Position numbers and translations under genes: made by a program
The notes under the pieces: generated by a model
Seen by the model: only the letters and a program-made list of their open reading frames with translations
What the model was told of the DNA's origin: nothing
Database searches by the model: none
Shown: positions 1 through 8,614 of the stretch, piece after piece
Layout of the letters: every line of letters starts with the position of its first letter
Position numbering within the stretch: the first letter of the stretch is position 1
NCBI GenBank assembly: GCA_020636005.1
Contig: JACJYR010000001.1
Coordinates: 1,064,001-1,128,000, forward strand
DNA from: Lewinellaceae bacterium
GTDB taxonomy: Bacteria > Bacteroidota > Bacteroidia > Chitinophagales > Saprospiraceae
Direction of reading: 5' to 3'
Length of the DNA stretch: 64,000 nt

Positions 1-1564
1 GGTCATCTTCCAGGAACAATTGTTTTTCAGCCCCACCATAGTTATTGACCGTGATGGAAAATTGCACGACGGTGTTGCTGATGGTGCCGCTGCCACAAGC
101 GGTCAGGCCATAGTTATTGACGACCGTTGCAGATTTTTGTATGTCAATGAGCGGCAAGCTGGCGCAGGCTGTCGGCACTCCAGTAGGGGCCACCGAGCAG
201 GCAAAAAGGTCGTCGTACAGACAGCGGTTGGCGCACAATTCCAGTGCAAACGGCTCCCGGCTGAGTGCCCCACCCCCTATTTTATAATATTCCACACAAA
301 CCTGCGAAACGGGTTGGTTGCCGGAGGTTGCTTCCCACCATGCCCCGGGGCCTTGGGCGTTGCTGCCCAGGGAAACGCCCGATGCGTTGCCGGTAGCTGG
401 CCCGCCGCCCTGACTGGAAGGGAAGCCGGTGAGAATAACGGGGTCAACACCGAGGTAGGCCGACACTATTACCCGCTCATTGTAGGCAAAAAAGGATTCC
501 TCCAAGGAGTTCAGGCGCACTGGCACCGCCTCGTCGAGGGTGAAGCAGTAGGTGCTGCCCCCTGGCCCCACGTAGTCCCTGCCGTTGTCGAAACTGTAAC
601 GCCCATAAGGCCTGGGCTCTTTATTGTTCAAATAAGGGGAACCACTGGCTGCTGATGGGGCCGAACTGATTTCAACAAAATGGATAGGCTCGCCCGATTC
701 GTTGCAGAAGCCGGAATTGAACTGGTGGACCGGCGTCCCGTTGTCGAGATCCATGCGTTGGGAAGTGGTCAGTTTATTCCAGCGGCTGACCGGGGATGCA
801 CCGTTGCAGGTAACGAGGTCATCGGCCACACATTTTACACCATCTATATATAGCGCAAAAGGTTCGGCCGTTGGCTCGGCAAATGGAACAGTCGAGTAAT
901 ACTGGATGCAAACCTGTGTGACCGGCGCCATGGCGGAGTTGACCTCCCACCAAAGCCCGCCCACTGGATAGCCGTTGGCATCAAAGTGGACGGTCGGTGT
1001 GCCGTTGCCCATGAGCAAGGCCAAGCCGCTGCTCGCAGGGTGGTACGCACCGGTGAGATTGACGGGTGTACCGGCATTGCTGGCACTGACTGTGATATTT
1101 TCGTTGTTGGCAAAATAGGCGTGGGAACGAGTGTCCATTGAAAAAGGTACTGGCTCGCTGAAATCGAAACAGTACTCCACTCCAGAGGTGCCTGGGTTTT
1201 GGCGGGCCAGGTAGAAGGAGTTGTTGCCCCAACGGCGGGGCAGGCGGGTGTTGATAGTGTTCGGTGTTGGGGCGTTGGAGGCAGGGTTGGCGTTGATAGT
1301 GGCCGTGATGGGCGTCGTGCCGTTGCAGATGCCGAGGTTAAAATTTGCCACCGTGCCACCGCCCTGAAGGGCCTGGCGCTGTGCCGGGGTCAGCTTGTTC
1401 CAGGCACCGACCGGCACAAGGGCCACCGACGGAGGCGTCCACGACTGCAGGCCAAAGGACAAAGTAACAATTCCGGCGATCAGTGCGATTGATTGCAAGC
1501 GACTGGCCTTTCTTACCTGGTCTGTTTTCAGATGGGTTTCCTTTTGAGGGAGGATGGTGTTCAT
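1..1564 (-). CDS. Secreted protein with two tandem ~190-residue domains, 3' end outside the window
   Basis: An open frame of 521 codons runs from an ATG at 1564 off the left edge of the window without a stop, so the C-terminus is missing. After about 24 polar residues there is a hydrophobic stretch (residues 25-41) that reads as a signal peptide or anchor. Two homologous domains follow, starting at the WNKL-T-xxQR motif at residues 55 and 262. Each ends with an EPFAL...C..DDL..C motif. After residue ~470 the text (LIDIQKSATVVNNYG) looks like the start of a DUF11-type Ig-fold repeat. The gene looks like a large cell-surface or secreted adhesin of the kind T9SS exports, but no sorting domain can be seen because of the truncation. 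I do not recognise the duplicated domain. The frame is supported by consistent duplication and codon use along its whole length. Confidence 0.85.
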   Translation of the reverse strand, partial: MNTILPQKETHLKTDQVRKASRLQSIALIAGIVTLSFGLQSWTPPSVALVPVGAWNKLTPAQRQALQGGGTVANFNLGICNGTTPITATINANPASNAPTPNTINTRLPRRWGNNSFYLARQNPGTSGVEYCFDFSEPVPFSMDTRSHAYFANNENITVSASNAGTPVNLTGAYHPASSGLALLMGNGTPTVHFDANGYPVGGLWWEVNSAMAPVTQVCIQYYSTVPFAEPTAEPFALYIDGVKCVADDLVTCNGASPVSRWNKLTTSQRMDLDNGTPVHQFNSGFCNESGEPIHFVEISSAPSAASGSPYLNNKEPRPYGRYSFDNGRDYVGPGGSTYCFTLDEAVPVRLNSLEESFFAYNERVIVSAYLGVDPVILTGFPSSQGGGPATGNASGVSLGSNAQGPGAWWEATSGNQPVSQVCVEYYKIGGGALSREPFALELCANRCLYDDLFACSVAPTGVPTACASLPLIDIQKSATVVNNYGLTACGSGTISNTVVQFSITVNNYGGAEKQLFLEDD

Positions 1565-1882
1565 GTTCAGTAATTTAAAATGTTAAAGTCTTTGTGTTGT
1601 CTAATAGTATTTGATGGAAGAGCAGGATGCAATGGCCTTGCATCGTTGTGCTTGTACCTCTGACAAGCAATAAGGGTAGAGAAAGTAGAGGGCGGCTGCC
1701 CTGTTTGGAAAGATGTCCGCAATCAGCCGCTAATGTAGTTGTTTTTCTGCAATATCACAGAAGCGTTTTTTTTTAATGTGATATGAAAGATAAAATAGGG
1801 GCAGGCTTCCCGGGCCTGATAAAACGCAGTTGCATCGAGGTTGGCTCCCCCATAAAGAAGTTTGGCATTGGAACAGCAATGA
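1565..1882. other. Gene-free stretch between two minus-strand genes
   Basis: This 318-base gap separates the M43 protease stop from the start of the duplicated-domain protein. The short minus-strand open frames here are A/T-rich, overlap each other and have no recognisable content. I see no hairpin terminator, tRNA or repeat in it. It should hold the promoter of the leftward gene. Confidence 0.5.
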
Positions 1883-2668
1883 TCACCACATCTTTCCTTC
1901 CGTAGCAATGATGCGCTCTGCCATTTGCAGGTATTGGCCGGTAGTGAAGCCGCATTTACAAGGGTAGTAAGACATCATGTTGCCCACGTCGGGACGGTAA
2001 AACTGGCCATTGGCATCCAGATCTGTATTGATAAAACGGCAGTTGGCGTCCACGTAAAGGCTTGGGTCACCCTGAGGGTCGTAGTTGTCGGCGGGGGTGT
2101 CGCAGATGAGGTCTCCGGCGGTGTCGCAGTTGCTGCCGTCCACGAGTTCCGCACCATTGCCTTCAAAAGTATGCTTCAAGCTCAGGTAATGGCCCATTTC
2201 ATGGGTAAAAGTGCCGGGGCTGTTACAGCTGCCTTTTTTGATGACGATGCCGCCGCTCGTGTAAAGCCCGATGCCGCCCAGGGAGGCAAAGCCACAGGCC
2301 GCAATGTCCAGGTTGGCGATTTCCTGCACAAAGAACATATTGATGCGGTAGGCCTGCTGCTGCTCGATTTCCAACTGCTCGTATTCATCGCCCTCCAGTG
2401 TGTCCAATTGGTAGTTGGGGACGCTCCGGAATTCGCACACTTCAAAACTGACGCAGATAGGCTCGAAATACTTGTTCATTTCCGCCACGTTGTCGAGGAT
2501 TTCCTGCTCGGTCACGTTCCAGTCGCCCGCCTCGTCCTGCACCACATTGGCCACGATGGTAAACTTCTGCTGCAGGCAGGGCAGGGGCCGCTCAAAGGTC
2601 AGCAGTTCCCGCTGGCAAAAAGAAGTAAAAGCGATAAAAAGGAGGCCGGTACAAAGAGAAAGCTTCAT
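1883..2668 (-). CDS. Secreted M43 (pappalysin-type) zinc metalloprotease
   Basis: The product is 261 residues from the ATG at 2668. I prefer this start to the one 13 codons upstream because MKLSLCTGLLFIAFTSFC forms a normal signal peptide. The zinc site HEMGHYLSLKH (His156, Glu157, His160, His166) matches the metzincin consensus HExxHxxGxxH except that Leu replaces the Gly, as is common in the M43 family. A Met-turn (NMMSYYP, residues 230-236) lies about 70 residues later. Cysteines around both motifs suggest disulphides in an extracellular enzyme. Members of this family cleave extracellular proteins. It is short for the family in Bacteroidota because it lacks any C-terminal T9SS sorting domain, so it is probably periplasmic or exported another way. 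It stands alone, divergent from the PKD protein at 3011. Confidence 0.88.
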   Translation of the reverse strand: MKLSLCTGLLFIAFTSFCQRELLTFERPLPCLQQKFTIVANVVQDEAGDWNVTEQEILDNVAEMNKYFEPICVSFEVCEFRSVPNYQLDTLEGDEYEQLEIEQQQAYRINMFFVQEIANLDIAACGFASLGGIGLYTSGGIVIKKGSCNSPGTFTHEMGHYLSLKHTFEGNGAELVDGSNCDTAGDLICDTPADNYDPQGDPSLYVDANCRFINTDLDANGQFYRPDVGNMMSYYPCKCGFTTGQYLQMAERIIATEGKMW

Positions 2669-2840
2669 GCTATATGATTTTGAAAAGTGGTGAAACATCC
2701 AGGGCATTTTAAAGGAATGGTGGTTTTAAAACTCTGTAAACTTCTGGCGAAAGTAGGCTTAAAAATAAATTTTATGTTTCATTTGCCCTAATTTTCTGCC
2801 TTCTTATAAAAGGCATGTCATTTTTTGGCATTTGTTCTAT

Positions 2841-2946
2841 TAAGTGCCGATGGAAAAATAACTTCTTCATTTTGAGTTTGGAAACCCCGGCAATAGAGAG
2901 GGTTTCTAAGAATAAAATGGTCATTTTATTTTTCCTTCGATCCTGA
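2841..2946 (+). repeat. Diverged copy F of the dispersed 113-bp two-hairpin element
   Basis: This 106-base segment aligns along its length with the five near-identical copies elsewhere in the window. It begins TAAGTGCCGATGGAAAAATAA and ends CCTTCGATCCTGA. Its second hairpin has a different sequence (AATAAAATG / CATTTTATT, 2-base loop) but is still perfectly paired. The first stem is GAAACCC / GGGTTTC. It lies in the divergent gap between the M43 protease and the PKD protein. Confidence 0.75.
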
Positions 2947-3010
2947 AAACCAAATAGAGTAAGAACGCCTCTTTTTTGGTTTTTTACAAAAACTTCATCC
3001 TTCACTTTTT

Positions 3011-6000
3011 ATGAAAAAGCTTCTCTCCTCCCTCCTTTGTCTTTTTGCATTCCAAGTTGTTTATTCCCAAACAGCCGACCCTTCAGCGGGCTGCGCCCCA
3101 TTGGTGGTAACCTTTGCGCCACCGGCAGGCAGCACTACTTTTTTTTGGGACCTCGGCGTGAACGGGGCCACCTCCACCGACCCAAACCCTTCTCAGCCTT
3201 ATGTGGATCCTGGCGTCTATACGGCTACTTTTCGGGAAACACCCGGCGGGCCGGTCATTGGTACTGTTTCCATCCAGGTTTACGCCAAACCTGTGATCCA
3301 AATTGCAGGCGACCCTACCTCCGGTTGCCGCCCACTGATGGTGGAATTTACCAATAACACGGTGGTGGATCCCAATATCCCCATAACCGGCTGGCAATGG
3401 GTCTTTGGCGACGGCACCGCTGCCAATACCCAGAACGCTGCGCACACCTACGGTTCAGCAGGTACTTTTACCGTTTCGCTGGAACTGGTTTCAGGCTTTC
3501 AAACCTGCAACAAAACCGAAATTTTTCCGGACTATATCAAAACGTCCAATCCCCCGCTGGTTAATTTTACCACCAACCCCAGCCCGCCTGCTTCCTGTAC
3601 GGCCCCGCTCACCGTTTCCTTCACCAACACCTCGGCGGCAGGTTTATCCCTGGCCTGGGATTTTGGCAACGGGACTACCTCGACCGACCCAAACCCTCCA
3701 CCCGTCACCTACACGGATATCGGGATCTATACCGTTACCCTGACAGGAACAAATGCGCTGGGCTGCTCCTCCACCAAAACCGTCCAGGTTTCCGTAGGCC
3801 CTCCGCTCAGCGAATTCGCTCTGCCCGACACGGTGTGCGCAGGCACCCCCATTGCTCCCGACAATACCTCCTCCGCCGGCATGTACGCCTGGGACTTTGG
3901 CACGGGGGCCAGCCCGCAGATGTCCAGCGCTTTTGAACCCCAGGTCACTTTCAGCGAGCAAGGCCTGGCAATGGTTAGCCTGACCGTGACGACGGGCGCC
4001 TGTAGTACCACCGTTTCAAAAAACATTTATGTGGAAAAACTCGACCCCAGCTTTTCCATTGACCCCCTGTTTGCCTGCGAATACCCTTTCGACGTGCAAC
4101 TGATGGCCAACCCGGTCAGTGGCACCATGTATAACTGGATTTTCCCGGACGGCAGCACCTCCGATGAGCAAAATCCGGTTTACACCGTTGGCCCTCCGAG
4201 CGAAAACCCCTGGTACATCGAAAAGGACACCCACGCCTACCAGTTCAAACTGGAAATCACCTCGGCGGCCGGATGCGTTTTCCAGGACATGGCCACCATC
4301 ACTTCTTTTGCCCCAACGGCCAAATTTGAAGTGGACGTGGTGGACGGCTGCGCCCCCCTGACCGTGACGTTCAAGGACAGCAGCCTGGTACAAACCGAAA
4401 TCGTGCAGTGGGAATGGCATTTCGGCGACGGTACGGTCATCCCCGCCGCCAATGCCGATCCGATCGCCCATATTTACCAAAATGCCGGCGAATACGATGC
4501 CTTTCTGGTGGTCACCAACGCACTGGGCTGCAGGGACACTTCCTATCTCCTGCCCATTCTGGTGGGCACGGAACTGATGCCCGACTTTGCCGTGGACAAA
4601 GTGGAAATTTGCCCCGGCGATTCCATCCATTTTACCTCCCTGATTGACGACCCCCGCATTGATGCCTGGCATTTCTACTCCGACCGGGGCCGCACCTGGC
4701 ATTGCTTCCAGGAAGATGCCCTCACCTGGACGTTCGCCGCAGAGGCCGGCGATCCGATTGATGCCTCGCTGACCGTTGAATACAACGGCTGTTTTTCTAC
4801 TATTGTAAAAGAAGACCTGATAACGGTAAACGGGCCTATCGCACGGATAGATTATTCGATGGATTGCGCCGACCCGTACAGTTACGTGTTTGCCGATTCA
4901 AGCTACGATGCGACAGGCGTTACCTGGTATTTTGGCGACAGCACCCAGAGCAACCAGCCTTTCATCACCCATACCTACGACACAAGGGATTCTTTCGTGG
5001 TCATTTTAGAAGCGGAAAATGTCAATTCGGGTTGCCCCGTTTCCAGGGATACTGCTGTCATTTATGTCCGGGACATCAAGGCCGTATTCGAGCTTGACAC
5101 GGTGCTGTGCGACAACCTCTCCTACGTGCTCGATGGCAGTGCTTCGCAGGATGTGGATGCCAATTGCTACCGGGGCTATACCTGGCTCTTCTCGCACGGC
5201 CGGCCCATCACTACTTCCAGCGATACGATTAGTTATTCCTTTCCAGGCCCCGAAGATGACCAATGGGTGGCCCTGGAAGTGACCGACATCAATGGCTGCC
5301 GGGACACGGCCTTCCTCGACGTGAAAGTCTATGAGCTTCGGGCTGATTTTGAAAACGACGTGGACAGGATCTGCTTCCCTGACGAGGTCAACTTCACCGA
5401 CCTCAGCACTGGCGACGCGCCCGTGGTCAGCTGGAGTTGGATGTTCGGCGATATGACGACCAGCGACGTGCAGAACCCAACCCACCAGTACCTTGACAAC
5501 CCCGGCGCGCCGAGCGGGGACCTAACTGTCATCCTCACCGTGATGGACTCGGTGGGCTGCCCTGCCACGGCCCAGGCCCAAATAAGCTATTACACCCCTT
5601 TCAGCAACATCACCGCCTCCCCTATCCCCAACATCTGCGTGGGCCAGTCGGTCAACTTCTCCGCGACTGATTTTACCCAGGAAGGCTCCAACCTTACCTG
5701 GGTCTGGGATCTTGGAAATAGCCAAACGGCCACCGGCCAAACAGCCAGTGCCACTTATTTGCAGGATGGCCAGTTCACGGTGCATTTGGTTTTTGAAGAA
5801 ATCGCTTCGCAATGCGTGGACTCCACCACCACAGTGGTCAATGTGCAGTCCTATCCCGTTGCAGCGTTTACCAGCGATTTCGACAACCTACCCCCGCCCA
5901 TCTGCTACCCGAAGAATGCCGACTTCCTGAACACCAGCACGAGCGACTATCCCCTGGCCCTCCAGCAATGGGATTTTGGCAACGGCCAAACGGCCACCGG

Positions 6001-7384
6001 AAACAACCCCTCGGCCAGCTTTGGCAAAGGGACTTTTGAAGTCACCATGATCGTTGGCACTTCCTTCGGCTGCCGGGATACTTTTACAAACGAGTACACC
6101 CTGGTAGGCCCCGAAGGCGATTTCGACATTTCGGCCAATACCATCTGTGCAGGGGGCGAAGTGACTGTTTCCCTGAAAGACACCCTCGATCTCAGCTCTT
6201 TTATCTGGAATTTTGGCGATGGCACCAATGTGCCCGATGCAGACCCCGTCACCCATACCTACGACCCGTCCCTGACTGGCAACGTGACCATTTTACTGAT
6301 ACTGAAAGGTGAAAACGACGCCTGTACGCTGGAACCAGTGCCCTCGGAGACCATCGCCATTGTAAAACCGGAAGCCCTTTTTTCCGTCACAGATCCAAAC
6401 GGTGGGGTTTGCCTGGGCGAGCCGTTTGTTTTCCAGAACGGTTCCCTGTTGGCCGACAGCTACCAATGGAATTTCGGGGACGGCGGCAATGCCTCGTCCA
6501 CTAACCCGAACCACATATACAGCTCACCGGGCAACTATACCGTCCAGCTAACGGCCATCAATACTTCCCTGAATTGCCGGGATTCTACCACGCTCGATTT
6601 GCAGGTGTTCGAAGCGCCCCAACCAACGGTAGAAGGCACTGAGGTGTGCAACGGCGAACCTGCCATGCTCAACGTTGCCGGCAGTGTGCAGGGCAGCAGC
6701 TATGTCTGGTCGCCGGCAGTCTTGTTTCCTGGTGGGGCCAACACGGGCGAAATGGTCACCACCGTGCCGCTCACCCAAAACACCTCCCTGAGCATTGTGG
6801 AAACCACCCCCGACGGGTGTGAAGGAACGGTGCAGCTTGACATTGTGGTCGTGCCAGTGCTTACCACGGCCAAGGACACCCTCAGCACTTGTGTGGACGT
6901 CCCCGTATCGTTGAGTGTTCCGGAAAGCGAGTTTTACAATTATCAATGGTCGCCCGCCGAGGGGCTTTCCTGCACAGACTGCACGGAAGCAGTGCTCACC
7001 ACCGCTGCTACGACGACGGTGTATGCCCTGCCGGAAGACATCTATGGCCTCGGCTGCACCCAGGATACTTTTGTCTTCCGGGTGGTGGTGCCGGAAAACC
7101 AAATCGAGGTGCCCAACGCCTTTTCGCCGAACAACGACGGGACAAACGACGTCTTCAATTTCGTGGTGGACGATGCCATCCGGGATGAGCTCACGGTGAA
7201 GGTCTTCAATGTATTCAACCGTTTTGGACAAAAGGTTTATAGCAACGAAGATCCCATTTCGGGCTGGAACGGCGAGCAAAAAGGGAAACCGGCCGCTTCG
7301 GATGTGTACGTCTATCTGATCGAGGTTTACCTGGGCGATTGCCTGCTCGGGAAGTTTAGCGGGGATGTTACCCTGCTCCGATAG
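3011..7384 (+). CDS. Giant secreted PKD-repeat protein with gliding-type (CHU_C) T9SS sorting domain
   Basis: The product is 1457 residues. The N-terminus is a clear signal peptide (MKKLLSSLLCLFAFQVVYSQ). The body is a chain of roughly a dozen PKD domains, recognised by repeated WxFGDGT/ WDFGNG and H.Y...G.Y.V motifs every ~85-95 residues, each often with a Cys near its start. From about residue 1365 the C-terminus has the motif EVPNAFSPNNDGTNDVF and ends in a short basic tail, which is the gliding motility-associated C-terminal (CHU_C, type B) sorting domain. By family knowledge such proteins are exported by T9SS and attached to or released from the cell surface as adhesins or matrix proteins. 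No catalytic domain is visible. The gene is monocistronic: a divergent neighbour upstream and a strong terminator 56 bases after the stop. Confidence 0.93.
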   Translation: MKKLLSSLLCLFAFQVVYSQTADPSAGCAPLVVTFAPPAGSTTFFWDLGVNGATSTDPNPSQPYVDPGVYTATFRETPGGPVIGTVSIQVYAKPVIQIAGDPTSGCRPLMVEFTNNTVVDPNIPITGWQWVFGDGTAANTQNAAHTYGSAGTFTVSLELVSGFQTCNKTEIFPDYIKTSNPPLVNFTTNPSPPASCTAPLTVSFTNTSAAGLSLAWDFGNGTTSTDPNPPPVTYTDIGIYTVTLTGTNALGCSSTKTVQVSVGPPLSEFALPDTVCAGTPIAPDNTSSAGMYAWDFGTGASPQMSSAFEPQVTFSEQGLAMVSLTVTTGACSTTVSKNIYVEKLDPSFSIDPLFACEYPFDVQLMANPVSGTMYNWIFPDGSTSDEQNPVYTVGPPSENPWYIEKDTHAYQFKLEITSAAGCVFQDMATITSFAPTAKFEVDVVDGCAPLTVTFKDSSLVQTEIVQWEWHFGDGTVIPAANADPIAHIYQNAGEYDAFLVVTNALGCRDTSYLLPILVGTELMPDFAVDKVEICPGDSIHFTSLIDDPRIDAWHFYSDRGRTWHCFQEDALTWTFAAEAGDPIDASLTVEYNGCFSTIVKEDLITVNGPIARIDYSMDCADPYSYVFADSSYDATGVTWYFGDSTQSNQPFITHTYDTRDSFVVILEAENVNSGCPVSRDTAVIYVRDIKAVFELDTVLCDNLSYVLDGSASQDVDANCYRGYTWLFSHGRPITTSSDTISYSFPGPEDDQWVALEVTDINGCRDTAFLDVKVYELRADFENDVDRICFPDEVNFTDLSTGDAPVVSWSWMFGDMTTSDVQNPTHQYLDNPGAPSGDLTVILTVMDSVGCPATAQAQISYYTPFSNITASPIPNICVGQSVNFSATDFTQEGSNLTWVWDLGNSQTATGQTASATYLQDGQFTVHLVFEEIASQCVDSTTTVVNVQSYPVAAFTSDFDNLPPPICYPKNADFLNTSTSDYPLALQQWDFGNGQTATGNNPSASFGKGTFEVTMIVGTSFGCRDTFTNEYTLVGPEGDFDISANTICAGGEVTVSLKDTLDLSSFIWNFGDGTNVPDADPVTHTYDPSLTGNVTILLILKGENDACTLEPVPSETIAIVKPEALFSVTDPNGGVCLGEPFVFQNGSLLADSYQWNFGDGGNASSTNPNHIYSSPGNYTVQLTAINTSLNCRDSTTLDLQVFEAPQPTVEGTEVCNGEPAMLNVAGSVQGSSYVWSPAVLFPGGANTGEMVTTVPLTQNTSLSIVETTPDGCEGTVQLDIVVVPVLTTAKDTLSTCVDVPVSLSVPESEFYNYQWSPAEGLSCTDCTEAVLTTAATTTVYALPEDIYGLGCTQDTFVFRVVVPENQIEVPNAFSPNNDGTNDVFNFVVDDAIRDELTVKVFNVFNRFGQKVYSNEDPISGWNGEQKGKPAASDVYVYLIEVYLGDCLLGKFSGDVTLLR

Positions 7385-7440
7385 TTTAATGATCAGGATA
7401 AAACTGAAATGAAGCCCGAAACCAGATCGGTTTAATTTTT

Positions 7441-7483
7441 AAAAACTCCCTCCCGGATAGGCCCCGGGAGGGAGTTTTTTTTT
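7441..7483 (+). terminator. Intrinsic terminator of the PKD protein gene
   Basis: A perfect 16-base-pair stem (7441-7456 with 7464-7479, AAAAACTCCCTCCCGG on the left) with a 7-base loop is followed by a run of T. It lies 56 bases downstream of the stop codon. The flanking A and T tracts would also let it work on the opposite strand. Confidence 0.9.
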
Positions 7484-7529
7484 AAAAGTTTTACCAAATG
7501 CACTGGAGTGCAACGATTATTAGGTAGTT

Positions 7530-7707
7530 GTTTGAAAATGGTTTGGCTTTGTTTGAAATGGTTTGGCTTTGTTTGACTTTGTTTGAAAATGGTTTGGCTT
7601 TATTTGAAAATGGTTTGGCTTTGTTTGACTTTGTTTGAAAATGGTTTGGCTTTATTTGAAAATGGTTTGGCTTTGTTTGACTTTGTTTGAAAATGGTTTG
7701 GCTTTGT
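7530..7707 (+). repeat. Nested tandem repeat, 21-bp units arranged in a 52-bp higher-order unit
   Basis: The basic word GTTTGAAAATGGTTTGGCTTT (21 bp) recurs, alternating with an ATTTGAAAATGG variant and a short 10-bp GTTTGACTTT spacer. Two or three of these make a 52-bp higher-order unit that itself repeats. Stops occur in the frames I read, so it is not coding. The copies are nearly identical, which suggests recent slippage or unequal exchange. Confidence 0.9.
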
Positions 7708-8614
7708 TATCAACTGTTTTAAATGGCCGAAGCCCAACAATTTCGAACAGCACCAATTGTGACGATTAATTTAGCCTGCCTAAGGGCTTCCAAATAAGGG
7801 CTGCGGCCTATTGGTGGTCTCTTCAAGACTTCTTGTAAAAAAAGCCCAAGGTTAGGCTTCGTCACCAATATTCTGCTGTTCGTCACCTTCGACGGTAATT
7901 TTCATTTTAAGTTCCCCAAATTTGCAGCACAATAAAAATCACATCTAAGTTTATTTTTCCCAACTACAACGGTTGCCGCAGTGAGCCTCCATTACCCAAA
8001 CCACATCTTCTTTTGCTTTCTGTACGGCACGGCGATAAAGGGCTTAGCTGTAAAATTGACATTTTGATTCCCCTTTCATCAATAGTTGGGGAAAATCGAA
8101 ACTGATAAGCCTGAACAATGGCATGATCTGCCGAAATCACAGGATTGATTTTTTTAAAAATTTTGACACCTAAAGGGGTCTCGACCAACAGATTCACAAA
8201 AAATACTTTGAAACACTTCCCTGGGTGAAGCAAGTTTTGGACACCTTTTGCAGAGGGAGGTAAAGATTTATAACTCTTTAACAATTCGATTGGACTCGGG
8301 CGCCGGCACATGCCGGCGCACTTTTTTACCGTGAATTTCCAATTTCTTGCTCTTTACCGGGCTGTTTATTTTTTCCAACTTCCCAATTTTATCCCCATCC
8401 AAATCTTAAAGCACGTTTTTTAAAAGTAGGCTAAAGGCACATCTATGCAGGGTGTGCCTTTTCTTTTTGATCCGGCCTTGGTGGATGGTGCAAAAACGAA
8501 AGGGCGCGGGAAACCTTATTTTTGAAGGGATTGGCCTAAATTTGCACACGCCCATTTTTTTATTCCAACAAGCCGGCATCCCTGATAATAGATGTCCCTT
8601 ACACAACGACCACC
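7708..8614. other. Gene-free stretch upstream of the histidine kinase
   Basis: About 900 bases with no convincing gene. A minus-strand frame of 115 codons at 7964-8311 has no recognisable motif and unusual composition, and I do not call it. The only clear structure is the short hairpin at 8300. The last 150 bases must contain the promoter of the kinase gene. Confidence 0.5.
8300..8327 (+). terminator. GC-rich hairpin followed by a T run
   Basis: GCGCCGGCA pairs perfectly with TGCCGGCGC (9 bp, 2-base loop) and is followed after two bases by TTTTTT. It has the form of an intrinsic terminator on the plus strand, but no gene ends just upstream, so it may end a non-coding transcript or shield the kinase gene. 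Confidence 0.5.

Noticed and set aside
844..1359. A 171-codon minus-strand frame near the left edge
   Set aside because: It is a shifted reading of the duplicated-domain gene. The correct frame is open for 521 codons from 1564 and shows two homologous domains.
1925..2677. A 250-codon plus-strand frame over the M43 protease gene
   Set aside because: The opposite strand has an intact zinc site and Met-turn. The plus frame has only Val/Ala/His-rich text.
6548..7279. A 243-codon minus-strand frame within the PKD protein gene
   Set aside because: It is antisense to the CHU_C sorting domain region of a certain gene and has no motif.
7964..8311. A 115-codon minus-strand frame in the gene-free stretch
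   Set aside because: It has no recognisable content, unusual composition and no leader-like start. The evidence is too weak to call it.
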